36,491 nt of DNA from Helicobacter cetorum (GCA_022729755.1 DZAZ01000011.1:1-36491); one strand, 5' to 3'. Positions 1-8,640 are shown, counted from the stretch's first letter. Numbers and translations: made by a program. The notes: generated by a model not told the origin, from the sequence alone.

Positions 1-1
1 T

Positions 2-505
2 CATACAACTATGCCTTATACGGCTTCAAGTGGTCCTCACGGAATGCACTCTACTAATCAAGATTGGGTTAATAAACACGAAGATATTGCTGAAAAATCA
101 CTAGAAAATTGTAAATCTTGCCACGGTGTTGATTTAAAAGGTTCTGATTTATCTAAAACTTTTGTTGATAGAACTTTTTCAACAAAGTGGGGAACTAAAA
201 CATTTGCAAAAGGAAGTAAGATAGGTTGTGATAGTTGTCACGGAGGTATAGTTTCAGGAAGCACTAGTACTATAAGTAGTGATATGCACGCAACTACTCA
301 AACTTGGGTTGATAAACACAAACGTTCTGCTAAAAATCCAGAGAGTTGTAAATCTTGTCACGGTTCTGATTTAAGAGGTTCAGCTTTATCAACAACTTCA
401 AGTGATAGAACTTTTTCAACAGACTGGGGAACTAAAAAATTTCCAAAAGGTACACAAATAGGTTGTTATAATTGTCACAATGGTCCAGATGACGATGATG
501 ATTAA
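2..505 (+). CDS. Multihaem c-type cytochrome, C-terminal part (5' truncated by window)
   Basis: The reading frame is open to the window edge. The first ATG at 11 is unlikely to be the start because no signal peptide follows it. Four CxxCH haem-binding motifs are seen (counting from the ATG at 11: C34/C37/H38, C73/C76/H77, C113/C116/H117, C152/C155/H156). They fall in two homologous units of about 79 residues; each unit has a pre-haem MH and a KH that could supply distal ligands, a CKSCHG haem, an RTFST-WGTK segment and then a second haem. The protein ends in a short poly-Asp tail. C-type cytochromes with this motif are exported and loaded with haem in the periplasm, so a signal peptide is expected upstream, outside the window. 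The likely role is electron transfer; partner and substrate cannot be told. The downstream response regulator starts 11 bp after the stop, so they may be co-transcribed. Confidence 0.85.
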   Translation, partial: HTTMPYTASSGPHGMHSTNQDWVNKHEDIAEKSLENCKSCHGVDLKGSDLSKTFVDRTFSTKWGTKTFAKGSKIGCDSCHGGIVSGSTSTISSDMHATTQTWVDKHKRSAKNPESCKSCHGSDLRGSALSTTSSDRTFSTDWGTKKFPKGTQIGCYNCHNGPDDDDD

Positions 506-516
506 GGAGTAACTCA

Positions 517-1179
517 ATGCACATTTTAATTGTAGAAGATGATAAAAATTTAGCAAATAATCTTAAAAATATATTAGAAAAAGAGAGGTATATTTGTGAT
601 TTAGCACTTAGTAAAGAGAGTGGCTTTAATGCTCTCTTTGCTAAAAATTATGATATAGCTCTATTTGACTGGATGCTTCCAGATGGGAGTGGTTATGAAC
701 TTTTAAAAGAGATAAGAGATGAGAAATTAAATTTACCAATTATAATATTAACTGCAAAAAATGAGATAGATTTAAAAATTGATGCACTAGATAGTGGAGC
801 TGATGATTATATTACTAAACCTTTTTCAAATAGAGAACTCTTAGCTAGAATTAGAGCTTTACTTAGACGAAAAAGCAATGAAATTACAAATAAAATTACA
901 ATAAAAAATATTACATTAGATTTGCAAAAGCGAGAAGTTTTAAAAGATAATATAGCCATAAATTTAACAAATAAAGAGTTTGAATTATTAGAGTATTTAA
1001 TAATTAATAAAAACTTAATTTTAACAAGAACACAGATATCTGAATATATTTCAAAAGAGCTAGAGTTTGGATTTAGTAGTAATGTGGTTGATGTGCATAT
1101 AAAAAATATTCGTAAAAAATTAAATAGCGATATTATAGAAACGATTAGAGGTATCGGATTTATTGTGAGAGAGGGTTAA
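517..1179 (+). CDS. OmpR/PhoB-family DNA-binding response regulator
   Basis: This is a 220-residue protein with an N-terminal receiver domain (acidic pair D8/D9, phospho-acceptor D51, T78, K100 followed by PF) and a C-terminal winged-helix DNA-binding domain (about 125-218, with the VDVHIKNIRKKL recognition-helix region and the terminal RGIGF motif). Length is normal for the family. A GGAG ribosome site lies just before the ATG. The stop overlaps the start of the next gene, a histidine kinase (TAATG), so the two are translationally coupled and very likely a cognate pair. Its targets are unknown; the cytochrome immediately upstream is a candidate by context only. Confidence 0.93.
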   Translation: MHILIVEDDKNLANNLKNILEKERYICDLALSKESGFNALFAKNYDIALFDWMLPDGSGYELLKEIRDEKLNLPIIILTAKNEIDLKIDALDSGADDYITKPFSNRELLARIRALLRRKSNEITNKITIKNITLDLQKREVLKDNIAINLTNKEFELLEYLIINKNLILTRTQISEYISKELEFGFSSNVVDVHIKNIRKKLNSDIIETIRGIGFIVREG

Positions 1180-1925
1180 TGGAATATTTTTTTTTACTAA
1201 TCATAATTTTACTAATTTTTTATATAATCTTTCAACATAGAAAAATTTCACAAATAAAAAAACAAAACCGAAAAATCATCTCTATATTATCTCACGAAAT
1301 AAAAAACCCACTAACCGTACTTAGAAGTCATTTAGAAGATGAAATATCAAACGAAGCTCTACCTTTAACACTAAGACAAGGTTTTGTAAATGATGTTGAT
1401 GAAATTTCAAGATTAACAAATTTAGTAAATAGATTTTTAAGTTTAATGAAATTTGAATTGACAGATATAAAATTAAAATTAGAAATTGTCAATTTAACAG
1501 AAATAGTTATGGATATTGTGGATATTTTAGGATTAGTTGCCGAAGATAAAGGTGTAAAATTATCTTTTATTTGTAAAGATAATTTATTTGTGGAGGCTGA
1601 TAAAACAATGCTGTATCAAGCAATATTTAATATTATTGAAAATGCAATAAAATATACTAAAGATGGCGATAAAGTTATGATAATTATAGAAAAAAGAAGT
1701 AATTTAGCAATTATTCAAATTAGCGATAGTGGAATTGGAATAGAACCTCATAAATTAAATAAAATATTTGATATTTTCGTGCAAGTAAATAAGCATTACA
1801 GCGGAATTGGACTTGGTTTAGCATTAGCAAATCTAATAATCAAAGCACATAAAGGAAGTATCAAAGTTGAAAGTGAAGTTGGAAATGGAAGTAAATTTGA
1901 AATAGAGTTAAAAAAGGTTAATTAA
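1179..1925 (+). CDS. Sensor histidine kinase with one membrane anchor and no periplasmic sensor
   Basis: A 248-residue kinase. Residues 4-18 form one hydrophobic membrane segment, followed almost at once by the dimerisation/phosphoacceptor helix (LSHEIKNP, H39). The ATPase domain has an N box (NIIENAIKYT), a G1/D box (SDSGIGI) and a G2 box (SGIGLGLALA). There is no HAMP, PAS or periplasmic sensing domain, so any signal must come through the membrane segment or a partner protein. It overlaps the preceding regulator and the following one by one base each (TAATG junctions), which points to a RR-HK-RR signalling unit. Confidence 0.92.
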   Translation: MEYFFLLIIILLIFYIIFQHRKISQIKKQNRKIISILSHEIKNPLTVLRSHLEDEISNEALPLTLRQGFVNDVDEISRLTNLVNRFLSLMKFELTDIKLKLEIVNLTEIVMDIVDILGLVAEDKGVKLSFICKDNLFVEADKTMLYQAIFNIIENAIKYTKDGDKVMIIIEKRSNLAIIQISDSGIGIEPHKLNKIFDIFVQVNKHYSGIGLGLALANLIIKAHKGSIKVESEVGNGSKFEIELKKVN

Positions 1926-2581
1926 TGGAAAAAATTTTAATTGTAGATGATAAAAAAATGAATTTAGATTTAGCTGAAGCTATTTTAAAAAAAGAACCTT
2001 ATAAATTAATCTTTGCAAATAATGGACAAGAAGCTATAGATATAATACAAAAAGAGATAGTTTCATTAATTATTTTAGATATTATGATGCCTATTATGGA
2101 CGGTTTTGAAGTTTTGAAATATTTAAAAGAGAAAGAAGAGTTTAAAAATATTCCAATTATTGTAGTAAGTGCATTATCAGATAAAGATGCAATTATGAAT
2201 GCCGTTAATTTGGGTGCTGATGAGTATTTAATTAAACCATTTGATATTATAGATTTAAAACTTAGAGTTAAAAATTTAATCAAAATAAATCGTTTTAATT
2301 TATTAATGCAAAATCAAAACAGTGAAAATACTAAAGCATCAAAGTCGATGGAAGATTGTTTTAGTTTGATTATTAGCAAAATGTTAAACTTTAATAGTGA
2401 TGAGGTAATAACTATTTCTAAAAATTTATTGGATATATTAAAAACTTTAGAAAATTATAAAAATTTAAATTTAAAAGATTTTTATATTTTTTTTGAAAAT
2501 AGATTTTCGACAAAAGAGTATTTTAAAATTTTAAAAGAAAATTTAAAAATATTTTTTGATATTTATTTAATTCTTAAATAA
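1925..2581 (+). CDS. Response regulator with receiver domain and uncharacterised C-terminal region
   Basis: Residues 1-122 are a canonical receiver domain (acidic D8/D9, phospho-acceptor D52 in the LDIMMP context, S82, K104 followed by PF). Residues 123-218 are lysine-, asparagine- and phenylalanine-rich, predicted mostly helical, and match no output domain I recognise; I see no helix-turn-helix, GGDEF, EAL or HD-GYP motif. It could act through protein contacts, for example on the adenylate cyclase encoded next. The start overlaps the kinase stop (TAATG). A 68-bp gap, if the cyclase starts at 2650, follows it. Confidence 0.88.
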   Translation: MEKILIVDDKKMNLDLAEAILKKEPYKLIFANNGQEAIDIIQKEIVSLIILDIMMPIMDGFEVLKYLKEKEEFKNIPIIVVSALSDKDAIMNAVNLGADEYLIKPFDIIDLKLRVKNLIKINRFNLLMQNQNSENTKASKSMEDCFSLIISKMLNFNSDEVITISKNLLDILKTLENYKNLNLKDFYIFFENRFSTKEYFKILKENLKIFFDIYLILK

Positions 2582-2649
2582 TATTAATAGCTAATTTTAA
2601 CGATTAAGTGTGTAAAATAAAGACAAAAAATTTAATCAGAAAGTTATAT

Positions 2650-4401
2650 ATGAGTTTTAAATTAAAGACAATATTACTATTTATTTTAACAAGTTTAATT
2701 CCATATTTGATTTTAATCTCTTATATTATTTATAAGACACAAGAACAAATTGTAAATGAGGTTAGAGAAAATTTAAATTTCGATTTAGAACTGATAATAG
2801 ATAGAATTGATAATAAAATTGAAGAGATTTACAAAGATTTTGTTTTTATATCAAAGCTTGATATTATGGACGATATTATAAGTAGTGATATTGATAAACG
2901 AATTACAAATGCACTTCTTAGCAAAAAAAAAGATATAAACTTAATGGGTGATTATTTTGTAACTGATTTAAACGGTAAAATTGTGGCTTCTTCAAATCTT
3001 TTAGAGATGGGAAAAGAGTTAAATGTAACTAATACAAAATTTAAAATAGATGTTATTTCATCATTTAATAATAAAAAAATTGGTGAATTTTATTTAAATT
3101 ATGAGATTGATAACTTAAAACAGTATTTAAAGACTAGAGAGGGTAAAGTAGCATTTTTATATGATTTTAAACTTAATAAATATTTTTTTAAAAAAGATGA
3201 AATAATTGAGCAAATTAGTTTATCAAAAAAATTAAAAACTCTTGAAAATTTTGAAGTTTTTGTCTCTATTAATAAAGATTTTGCTCTAAAAGAGATAAAT
3301 GCAATTTTATTAGCGATTATTTTAGCGATAGTTGGAGGAGTTGCCTTAATTACGTTAGTTTCAATTTATTTTGCTTCAAAAATTATTTCACCAATTAAAT
3401 ATCTTTCAGACACTGCAATAAAAATAGCTGATACAAAAGATTACTCTCAAAGAGTGCTTATTAGCTCAAGTGATGAAATAGGAAAGTTGGGAGTTGCATT
3501 TAATAAAATGGTTGAGAGTGTTGAAGATGGACTTAAAAAACTTCAATTAGAGAGTGAGAATCAAATAAAATTAAGTGAAGAGAAAGCAAAAAGTAAAATG
3601 CTTGAAAACCTCTCAACAAAATTATCAAAATATTTATCTCCTCAAATATATGATTCAATCTTTACAGGCAAACAAGATGTAAAGCTTGAATCCAAAAGAA
3701 AAAAATTAACTATCTTTTTTTCTGATATTGTAGGTTTTACTGAAACAACTGACACTATGGAATCTGAAGATTTAGCCGAACTTTTAAATCACTATTTAAA
3801 TGAAATGAGTTTAATCGGGCTTGAATCTGGTGCTACTATTGATAAATTTATTGGTGATGCTATTTTGGCTTTTTTTGGAGACCCAGAGAGTAAAGGAATA
3901 AAAGAAGATGCTTTGCTTTGTGTTGATATGGCAATAAAAATGCAAAAAAAAGTTTTAGAATTAGAAAAATATTGGCAAAATAAAGGTTTTTCAAAACCAT
4001 TTAAAGTGAGAATGGGCATAAATACAGGCTATTTGACAGTTGGAAATTTTGGCAGTGAAAATCGAATGGATTACACTATTATCGGTGGTGCTGTGAATTT
4101 AGCAAGTAGAATTGAGAGTATTGCAACACCAAATGAAATTTGGATTTCAGAGGAAACATATTTGCTTATCAAAGATAAAATATATTGTGAAAAGATGGAA
4201 GAGATTAGTGTTAAAGGAATAAAACATTCAATAAAAGTTTATAAAGTAATTGATTATTTTGAAAATTTAAAAAATAATTTAATTATTGATAGTGATTTAA
4301 ATGGTTTATTGATTGAAAATTCAAAAATAAAAATAGAAAATAAAGAAGTTGCTATCAACACTTTAGAGAAATTACTCAAAGAACTTAAATTGTTGGAGTA
4401 A
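2650..4401 (+). CDS. Membrane-bound class III adenylate cyclase with HAMP domain
   Basis: Likely makes cAMP from ATP. Layout from the ATG at 2650 (583 aa): N-terminal membrane helix (about 5-25), periplasmic sensing region (about 26-215) of unclear fold, second membrane helix (about 220-245), HAMP linker, short coiled linker, class III cyclase domain (about 340-545). Catalytic residues are present: metal-binding D359 (FFSDIVGFT) and D403 (FIGDAIL), purine-selecting K399 and D474, and transition-state N483 and R487. The K/D pair predicts ATP rather than GTP as substrate. An in-frame GTG at 2608 would add 14 residues but has no ribosome site and would precede the membrane helix with a charged extension, so I prefer 2650. 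The stop is 2 bp before the KAP ATPase ATG, whose ribosome site GGAG lies inside this gene. Confidence 0.9.
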   Translation: MSFKLKTILLFILTSLIPYLILISYIIYKTQEQIVNEVRENLNFDLELIIDRIDNKIEEIYKDFVFISKLDIMDDIISSDIDKRITNALLSKKKDINLMGDYFVTDLNGKIVASSNLLEMGKELNVTNTKFKIDVISSFNNKKIGEFYLNYEIDNLKQYLKTREGKVAFLYDFKLNKYFFKKDEIIEQISLSKKLKTLENFEVFVSINKDFALKEINAILLAIILAIVGGVALITLVSIYFASKIISPIKYLSDTAIKIADTKDYSQRVLISSSDEIGKLGVAFNKMVESVEDGLKKLQLESENQIKLSEEKAKSKMLENLSTKLSKYLSPQIYDSIFTGKQDVKLESKRKKLTIFFSDIVGFTETTDTMESEDLAELLNHYLNEMSLIGLESGATIDKFIGDAILAFFGDPESKGIKEDALLCVDMAIKMQKKVLELEKYWQNKGFSKPFKVRMGINTGYLTVGNFGSENRMDYTIIGGAVNLASRIESIATPNEIWISEETYLLIKDKIYCEKMEEISVKGIKHSIKVYKVIDYFENLKNNLIIDSDLNGLLIENSKIKIENKEVAINTLEKLLKELKLLE

Positions 4402-4403
4402 AA

Positions 4404-5831
4404 ATGTTTTTAAATGATGAGTACACACTTAGTATTGATGATTTAGGGTATGCAAAACAAGCAAGTGTCATAAGAAATTTGATAATAAATGCTGATACTC
4501 CATTTTCTGTTGGTGTTTCTGGTCGTTGGGGAAGTGGTAAAACATCAATGATGAAATATTTAATGGCTTCGCTTGGTGGTAAGCCTTTAAAACATCGGCT
4601 TAATTTTCATACTAAAATGATTGAAGAAAAAAATATTTTTAAAGATGTAACAGATGATTTTGATAAAAAAGAGTTTGAAAATATAGAGACTATTTGGTTT
4701 AATCCTTGGGAGTATGAAAATCATAATGAACCGATAGTTGGGCTTTTACAGGAAATACATAATCACTTTTCTTTTTTAACTCAAAGTTTTAGAGAATCAA
4801 AAAAACTTCTCTCTGTTGCATTTGAAAGTGCTTTAAATTCTATTGGTTCATTTTTTTCACTTGCTGAAAATCAAGCAAATAAACTTAAAGTTATTGGAGA
4901 AAATTATGAGTATGATAATTTTAGTTATTTAGATAGAAATCAAAAATTTAAATTTATATTTCAAGAAGCATTAGAAACTTTACTTTTAAAAGATGAAACA
5001 AGAAGTGAGCCTGAAGATAGTGCTAGAATAGTTATTTTTATTGATGACCTTGATAGATGTGAAGATGAAACCATCGCAAAACTACTAAAAGAGATAAAGC
5101 AGTATTTATCAACTAAAAGATGTGTTTTTGTATTTGGATATGATAGACACCATATTGAAAAATCACTCTCAAAAAGTGCAACCAAAACAAATAAAGAGAC
5201 AAGAGCATATTTAGAAAAGCTATTTCAAACTACATTTTATATCAAAGAGCCAAGTGAAAAGAAATTAAAAACTTTTGTAAAAGATATTTTGAAACAATAT
5301 GAACTTAACAATAGAGATGATTTAACAAATTTTATTATCTCAATAATTGACCCAAATCCAAGAAGACTTAAAAGCTTTTTAGTCACTTTTTACTTTCATA
5401 TTAAAAATTCCAGTTTTAGCGAAAATGAAAATATAAAAATAGATGATTTAAAAAAATTAGCTTTAATTACATATTTAAAGCTTTTTTATGAAAGTGTGTA
5501 CTCTGTACTTGAAAATCAAAATAATGTTTTAAAAAATATATTAACTATTTTTAAACATAAAGATAAATTTAAAACAACACATCCAACTGAATATTTTATC
5601 TATCTTGAATTTATAAACTATATTCATTCTACTGAAATATTATCTTTTAATGATGAAGAGTTAAAAAAAGAGATAATAAAAAATGATAAAAATTTGGAAG
5701 AAAAATTTTTAAATGAAGTTTATGAAATGCAAGGCAAATATAGGAGTTTTGAAAATTTTACAAATGAGTTTCAAAAACATTTTGAAAATTTTGTATCTAA
5801 CAATACTAAAAAAATCAGCAAATATCTCTAA
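4404..5831 (+). CDS. KAP-family P-loop NTPase
   Basis: A 475-residue protein with the hallmarks of KAP ATPases: Walker A GRWGSGKTS at residues 40-48, the family motif with FNPWEYEN about 60 residues later, and a Walker B of the form IVIFIDDLDRC near residues 208-219, followed by a KxIKQYL helix and a VFGYDR sensor-like segment. Many KAP proteins have membrane helices inserted between Walker A and B; none is evident here, so it is probably cytosolic. The C-terminal half is lysine-rich and helical with no recognised domain. It sits 2 bp after the adenylate cyclase and 10 bp before the NACHT gene. KAP ATPases occur in several phage-defence and mobile contexts, but a defence role here is inference. 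Confidence 0.88.
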   Translation: MFLNDEYTLSIDDLGYAKQASVIRNLIINADTPFSVGVSGRWGSGKTSMMKYLMASLGGKPLKHRLNFHTKMIEEKNIFKDVTDDFDKKEFENIETIWFNPWEYENHNEPIVGLLQEIHNHFSFLTQSFRESKKLLSVAFESALNSIGSFFSLAENQANKLKVIGENYEYDNFSYLDRNQKFKFIFQEALETLLLKDETRSEPEDSARIVIFIDDLDRCEDETIAKLLKEIKQYLSTKRCVFVFGYDRHHIEKSLSKSATKTNKETRAYLEKLFQTTFYIKEPSEKKLKTFVKDILKQYELNNRDDLTNFIISIIDPNPRRLKSFLVTFYFHIKNSSFSENENIKIDDLKKLALITYLKLFYESVYSVLENQNNVLKNILTIFKHKDKFKTTHPTEYFIYLEFINYIHSTEILSFNDEELKKEIIKNDKNLEEKFLNEVYEMQGKYRSFENFTNEFQKHFENFVSNNTKKISKYL

Positions 5832-5841
5832 AGGATAAAGT

Positions 5842-8625
5842 GTGCAAATAGAAGCCCCTTTTTATGAAGAAAAAGAGTTTTATAATTTAAAAATAAAATA
5901 TCAAAGTAAATTAAACAAACTATTTAATAATGAAGATGCCCTAAAAGTTTTGGAAAGTAGTGAGGATATACCAGTATCACTAAAAGATATATATGTGCCA
6001 TTGAGAGTTGATAAAAAAGAGTTAAGTGTTATTGAAAATAGCCAAGATGTAGAAGAGATAGAAGGTAAAAGTATAGATACAGTTATCAAAGAATATCAAT
6101 TTATCATATTTTCAGGATTGGCTGGAAGTGGAAAATCTACTTTGACAAAATATCTATCTCAAGCACTATCTGAAACTATAATAAATAAAGATATACAAAA
6201 TTTAGGACGAAAATTAGTTTTACCATTTATATTAAGAGAGTTAGACTTTTCAAAAATAGATAGTTTAAATGATTTATGGAAAGCTTGGATAAAAGATTTT
6301 TCTAAAAGATTGGATATAGAACTAAATAGAGAATTTTTTGAATACTATATCTCTAAAGGGTGGGCAATAGTTATATTTGATGGTTTTGATGAACTTGGCG
6401 AAGAAAAAAATAGACAATTAATAAAATGGCTAACAGCTTGGGCAAATAATCTCAAAAATGAAAATATAAAGACAAATATAATTTTAACATCAAGACCTAC
6501 AGGTATATTAAAAGATACAAATTATGATACGTTTGAACTTTTTCATATTCAACCATTTAATCAAAACGAAATAAAAGAGTTTGTAGAGAAGTTTTTTGCG
6601 ATTAGATATAGTTATGACAAAATATTGAAACAGCAAAAAATAGAGAGTTTTTTAGATAAATTAGAAAATTTTAAAGGTTTAATAGAGTTAAAACATAGAC
6701 CCATCTATCTTGCAATGCTTGGATATATATCCGAAGTTGATGGAGAGATACCAAATAGCAGGGCATTAGCTTATAAAAAAATGGTAGAAGCTTATGTACA
6801 TCAACTAGATTTACAAAAAAACTTAGACCATAAAAAAGGACATTATCAACTTCCAACTTGGAATAGAAGTGATAGGATAGAATTTTTAGAAGAGTTTGCT
6901 TATAAAGTTCACACTTTAGCAAGTCAAAATGGTGCAAAAGAGTCAAAACAACTACAAATTCAAATCTCAAGAGAGCAACTTATAGCACTTTTCAAAGAGA
7001 TATTAGACAATACAGAATTTACAACTATTTCAAAAGAGACAAATGTAAAAGATTTAGAGAAATACTTTTTAGCAAGAACAGGACTTTTGATAGAACCAAA
7101 AGAGGGATTTATACAATTTTCTCATTTATCATTTCAAGAGTTTTTGGTAGCTAAAAGAATACATAGAAAACAGCCAAAACGAAGAGTAGAAGATTATTTA
7201 AAAAAAGAGATTTTTGATAAGCTTTATAGTGTCGGTTGGGCAGAAATTGCACAACTATACTTTGGAATTGATACATTAGAACAAGGTGAAGGACAATCAG
7301 AAATACTACATTTTCTAATAGATGAAAACAACAACTCACATATAGAATTTTTCTATAACTTGATTTTTATAACAGATAATAAATTAAATGATGAAGATAA
7401 AACAAGATGGCTTAAAACTTTACTTTTTCTGATTATAAATAATCAACATAGTTATAATTTTAGAGATTTAATAATCAAGTTTGAAGATAATCTAAAAAAG
7501 CTAAATATAGATTTAACAGAGTATTTAATAAATATTGCAGATGATATTTTAAAAAAACGACCTATAAATCAAGATGAGTTGATTCAAGTTATGGAAAAAA
7601 ATGATAACGATTTAGCTTTTAGGTTAAAAAATTCAAATGCTGATTATTTCAAACAGTTAGAAAATATCCTCCACATTGGATTTTATTTTGAAAACTTTCA
7701 AAAAAATTATTTAACAAAAGAGAGCTTGAAGTTTTTTCCTCAAAATGAGAGAGATAAAAATTTTATTTTTATACTTGATAAATATATTCCTTATAATAAA
7801 AACTTAAAAGAAGAGATTGCAGATATAGTTGTAAGCAATATTTCACCTTATCTATTTATTGAATTAAATGGAAGTTACTATTTAACTTTATCGTCTCTAT
7901 TTACAACAGATAATTTTTATAGAGAATTATTAAAAATTCAGCTTACAGTAAATAACAAGTCACTTTTTATAATAAAAAAAGATATGTTAAGTAGTAATGT
8001 TAAAACTATGGCTAGGGATATGGCTAGGAATAGGGATATGGCTAGGGATATGGCTAGGGACATGGCTAGGGATATGGCTAGGAATATGGATATGGATATG
8101 GATATAGATATGGTTATGGATATAGATATGGTTATAGATATGAATATGGTTATGGTTATGGATATGGATATGGATATGAATATGAATATGGTTATGAATA
8201 TAGTTATGGATATGGATATGGATATAAGTATGGCTATAAGTATTATGTGGGATAATAAAGCAAAAAAAGAAGATATAATCAATTTAAGCTTAAAAGCTTG
8301 GTTATTTTCGCTTTATGCCTCTTCTAAAAGATATGCTGAAAAAGTAGATATTAATATAAATATTTCAAAACAAGAATTTATAAATTTATACAATCAACTT
8401 GAAACTAATCCAATTGAGTATTTTGAAAACAAAGGTTTTAAACTTACACAACAACAAAAAGATGAGATAAAAGAGCTTTTTGAAAAAAGTTATCTTTTAA
8501 AAACTATGGAGTATATTATTAATGAGAGTGAGTATGAGGAGTTTGATGAAAACAAAGCAATAGAGGATTTTCATAAAGCAATTAAAGAGTTTAATGAAAA
8601 GTATAAAGATGGTGTTAAGCAATAA
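5842..8625 (+). CDS. NACHT-domain (STAND) ATPase with an internal tandem-repeat segment
   Basis: A 927-residue protein starting at a GTG preceded by AAGGAT. A short N-terminal region ending in the typical pre-NACHT phrase LKDIYVPLRV leads to Walker A (GLAGSGKST, about residues 93-101), Walker B with the NACHT signature (VIFDGFDEL, about 177-185) and a sensor strand ending in TSRP (about 213-220). A helical part follows, including the FxHLSFQEFLVA phrase typical after NACHT (about 425-436). Residues 723-801 are a near-perfect repeat, first of M-A-R-D units and then two-residue units beginning with M or I. The remaining 125 residues are helical and charged. No classical effector domain (TIR, nuclease, protease, membrane pore) is recognisable at either end. 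NACHT proteins of this shape include antiphage sensors; here that is inference. Isoleucine codon use is strongly ATA, unlike core genes in the window. Confidence 0.9.
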   Translation: MQIEAPFYEEKEFYNLKIKYQSKLNKLFNNEDALKVLESSEDIPVSLKDIYVPLRVDKKELSVIENSQDVEEIEGKSIDTVIKEYQFIIFSGLAGSGKSTLTKYLSQALSETIINKDIQNLGRKLVLPFILRELDFSKIDSLNDLWKAWIKDFSKRLDIELNREFFEYYISKGWAIVIFDGFDELGEEKNRQLIKWLTAWANNLKNENIKTNIILTSRPTGILKDTNYDTFELFHIQPFNQNEIKEFVEKFFAIRYSYDKILKQQKIESFLDKLENFKGLIELKHRPIYLAMLGYISEVDGEIPNSRALAYKKMVEAYVHQLDLQKNLDHKKGHYQLPTWNRSDRIEFLEEFAYKVHTLASQNGAKESKQLQIQISREQLIALFKEILDNTEFTTISKETNVKDLEKYFLARTGLLIEPKEGFIQFSHLSFQEFLVAKRIHRKQPKRRVEDYLKKEIFDKLYSVGWAEIAQLYFGIDTLEQGEGQSEILHFLIDENNNSHIEFFYNLIFITDNKLNDEDKTRWLKTLLFLIINNQHSYNFRDLIIKFEDNLKKLNIDLTEYLINIADDILKKRPINQDELIQVMEKNDNDLAFRLKNSNADYFKQLENILHIGFYFENFQKNYLTKESLKFFPQNERDKNFIFILDKYIPYNKNLKEEIADIVVSNISPYLFIELNGSYYLTLSSLFTTDNFYRELLKIQLTVNNKSLFIIKKDMLSSNVKTMARDMARNRDMARDMARDMARDMARNMDMDMDIDMVMDIDMVIDMNMVMVMDMDMDMNMNMVMNIVMDMDMDISMAISIMWDNKAKKEDIINLSLKAWLFSLYASSKRYAEKVDININISKQEFINLYNQLETNPIEYFENKGFKLTQQQKDEIKELFEKSYLLKTMEYIINESEYEEFDENKAIEDFHKAIKEFNEKYKDGVKQ
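8008..8247 (+). repeat. In-frame 12-nt and 6-nt tandem repeat inside the NACHT gene
   Basis: ATGGCTAGG occurs at 8008, 8020, 8038, 8050, 8062 and 8074, that is every 12 nt with one 18-nt step, giving M-A-R-D/N units. From 8086 to about 8247 the pattern becomes a degenerate 6-nt unit (ATG or ATA followed by GAT, GTT, AAT, AGT or GCT), giving alternating M/I with D, V, N, S or A. Every step is a multiple of 6 nt, so copy-number change would keep the frame. It lies wholly within codons 723-801 of the NACHT gene. Confidence 0.95.
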
Positions 8626-8640
8626 TTAAAAGGTTGAAAA

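Noticed and set aside
2608-2649. Alternative GTG start adding 14 residues to the adenylate cyclase
   Set aside because: No ribosome site before the GTG, and the added residues are charged and precede the membrane helix; the ATG at 2650 fits better.
2650-4401. Pycsar-type defence cyclase
   Set aside because: The protein has a periplasmic sensor, HAMP and the adenine-selecting Lys/Asp pair of ordinary adenylate cyclases, and no Pycsar effector is adjacent.
8008-8247. Regular repeat resembling a CRISPR array or direct-repeat locus
   Set aside because: The period is 6 or 12 nt with no unique spacers and it stays in the NACHT reading frame throughout.
7938-8282. Open minus-strand frame rich in Ile/Ser across the repeat
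   Set aside because: It is the antisense reading of the tandem repeat, which has no stops because the unit has none in that frame; no ribosome site and fully inside the NACHT gene.
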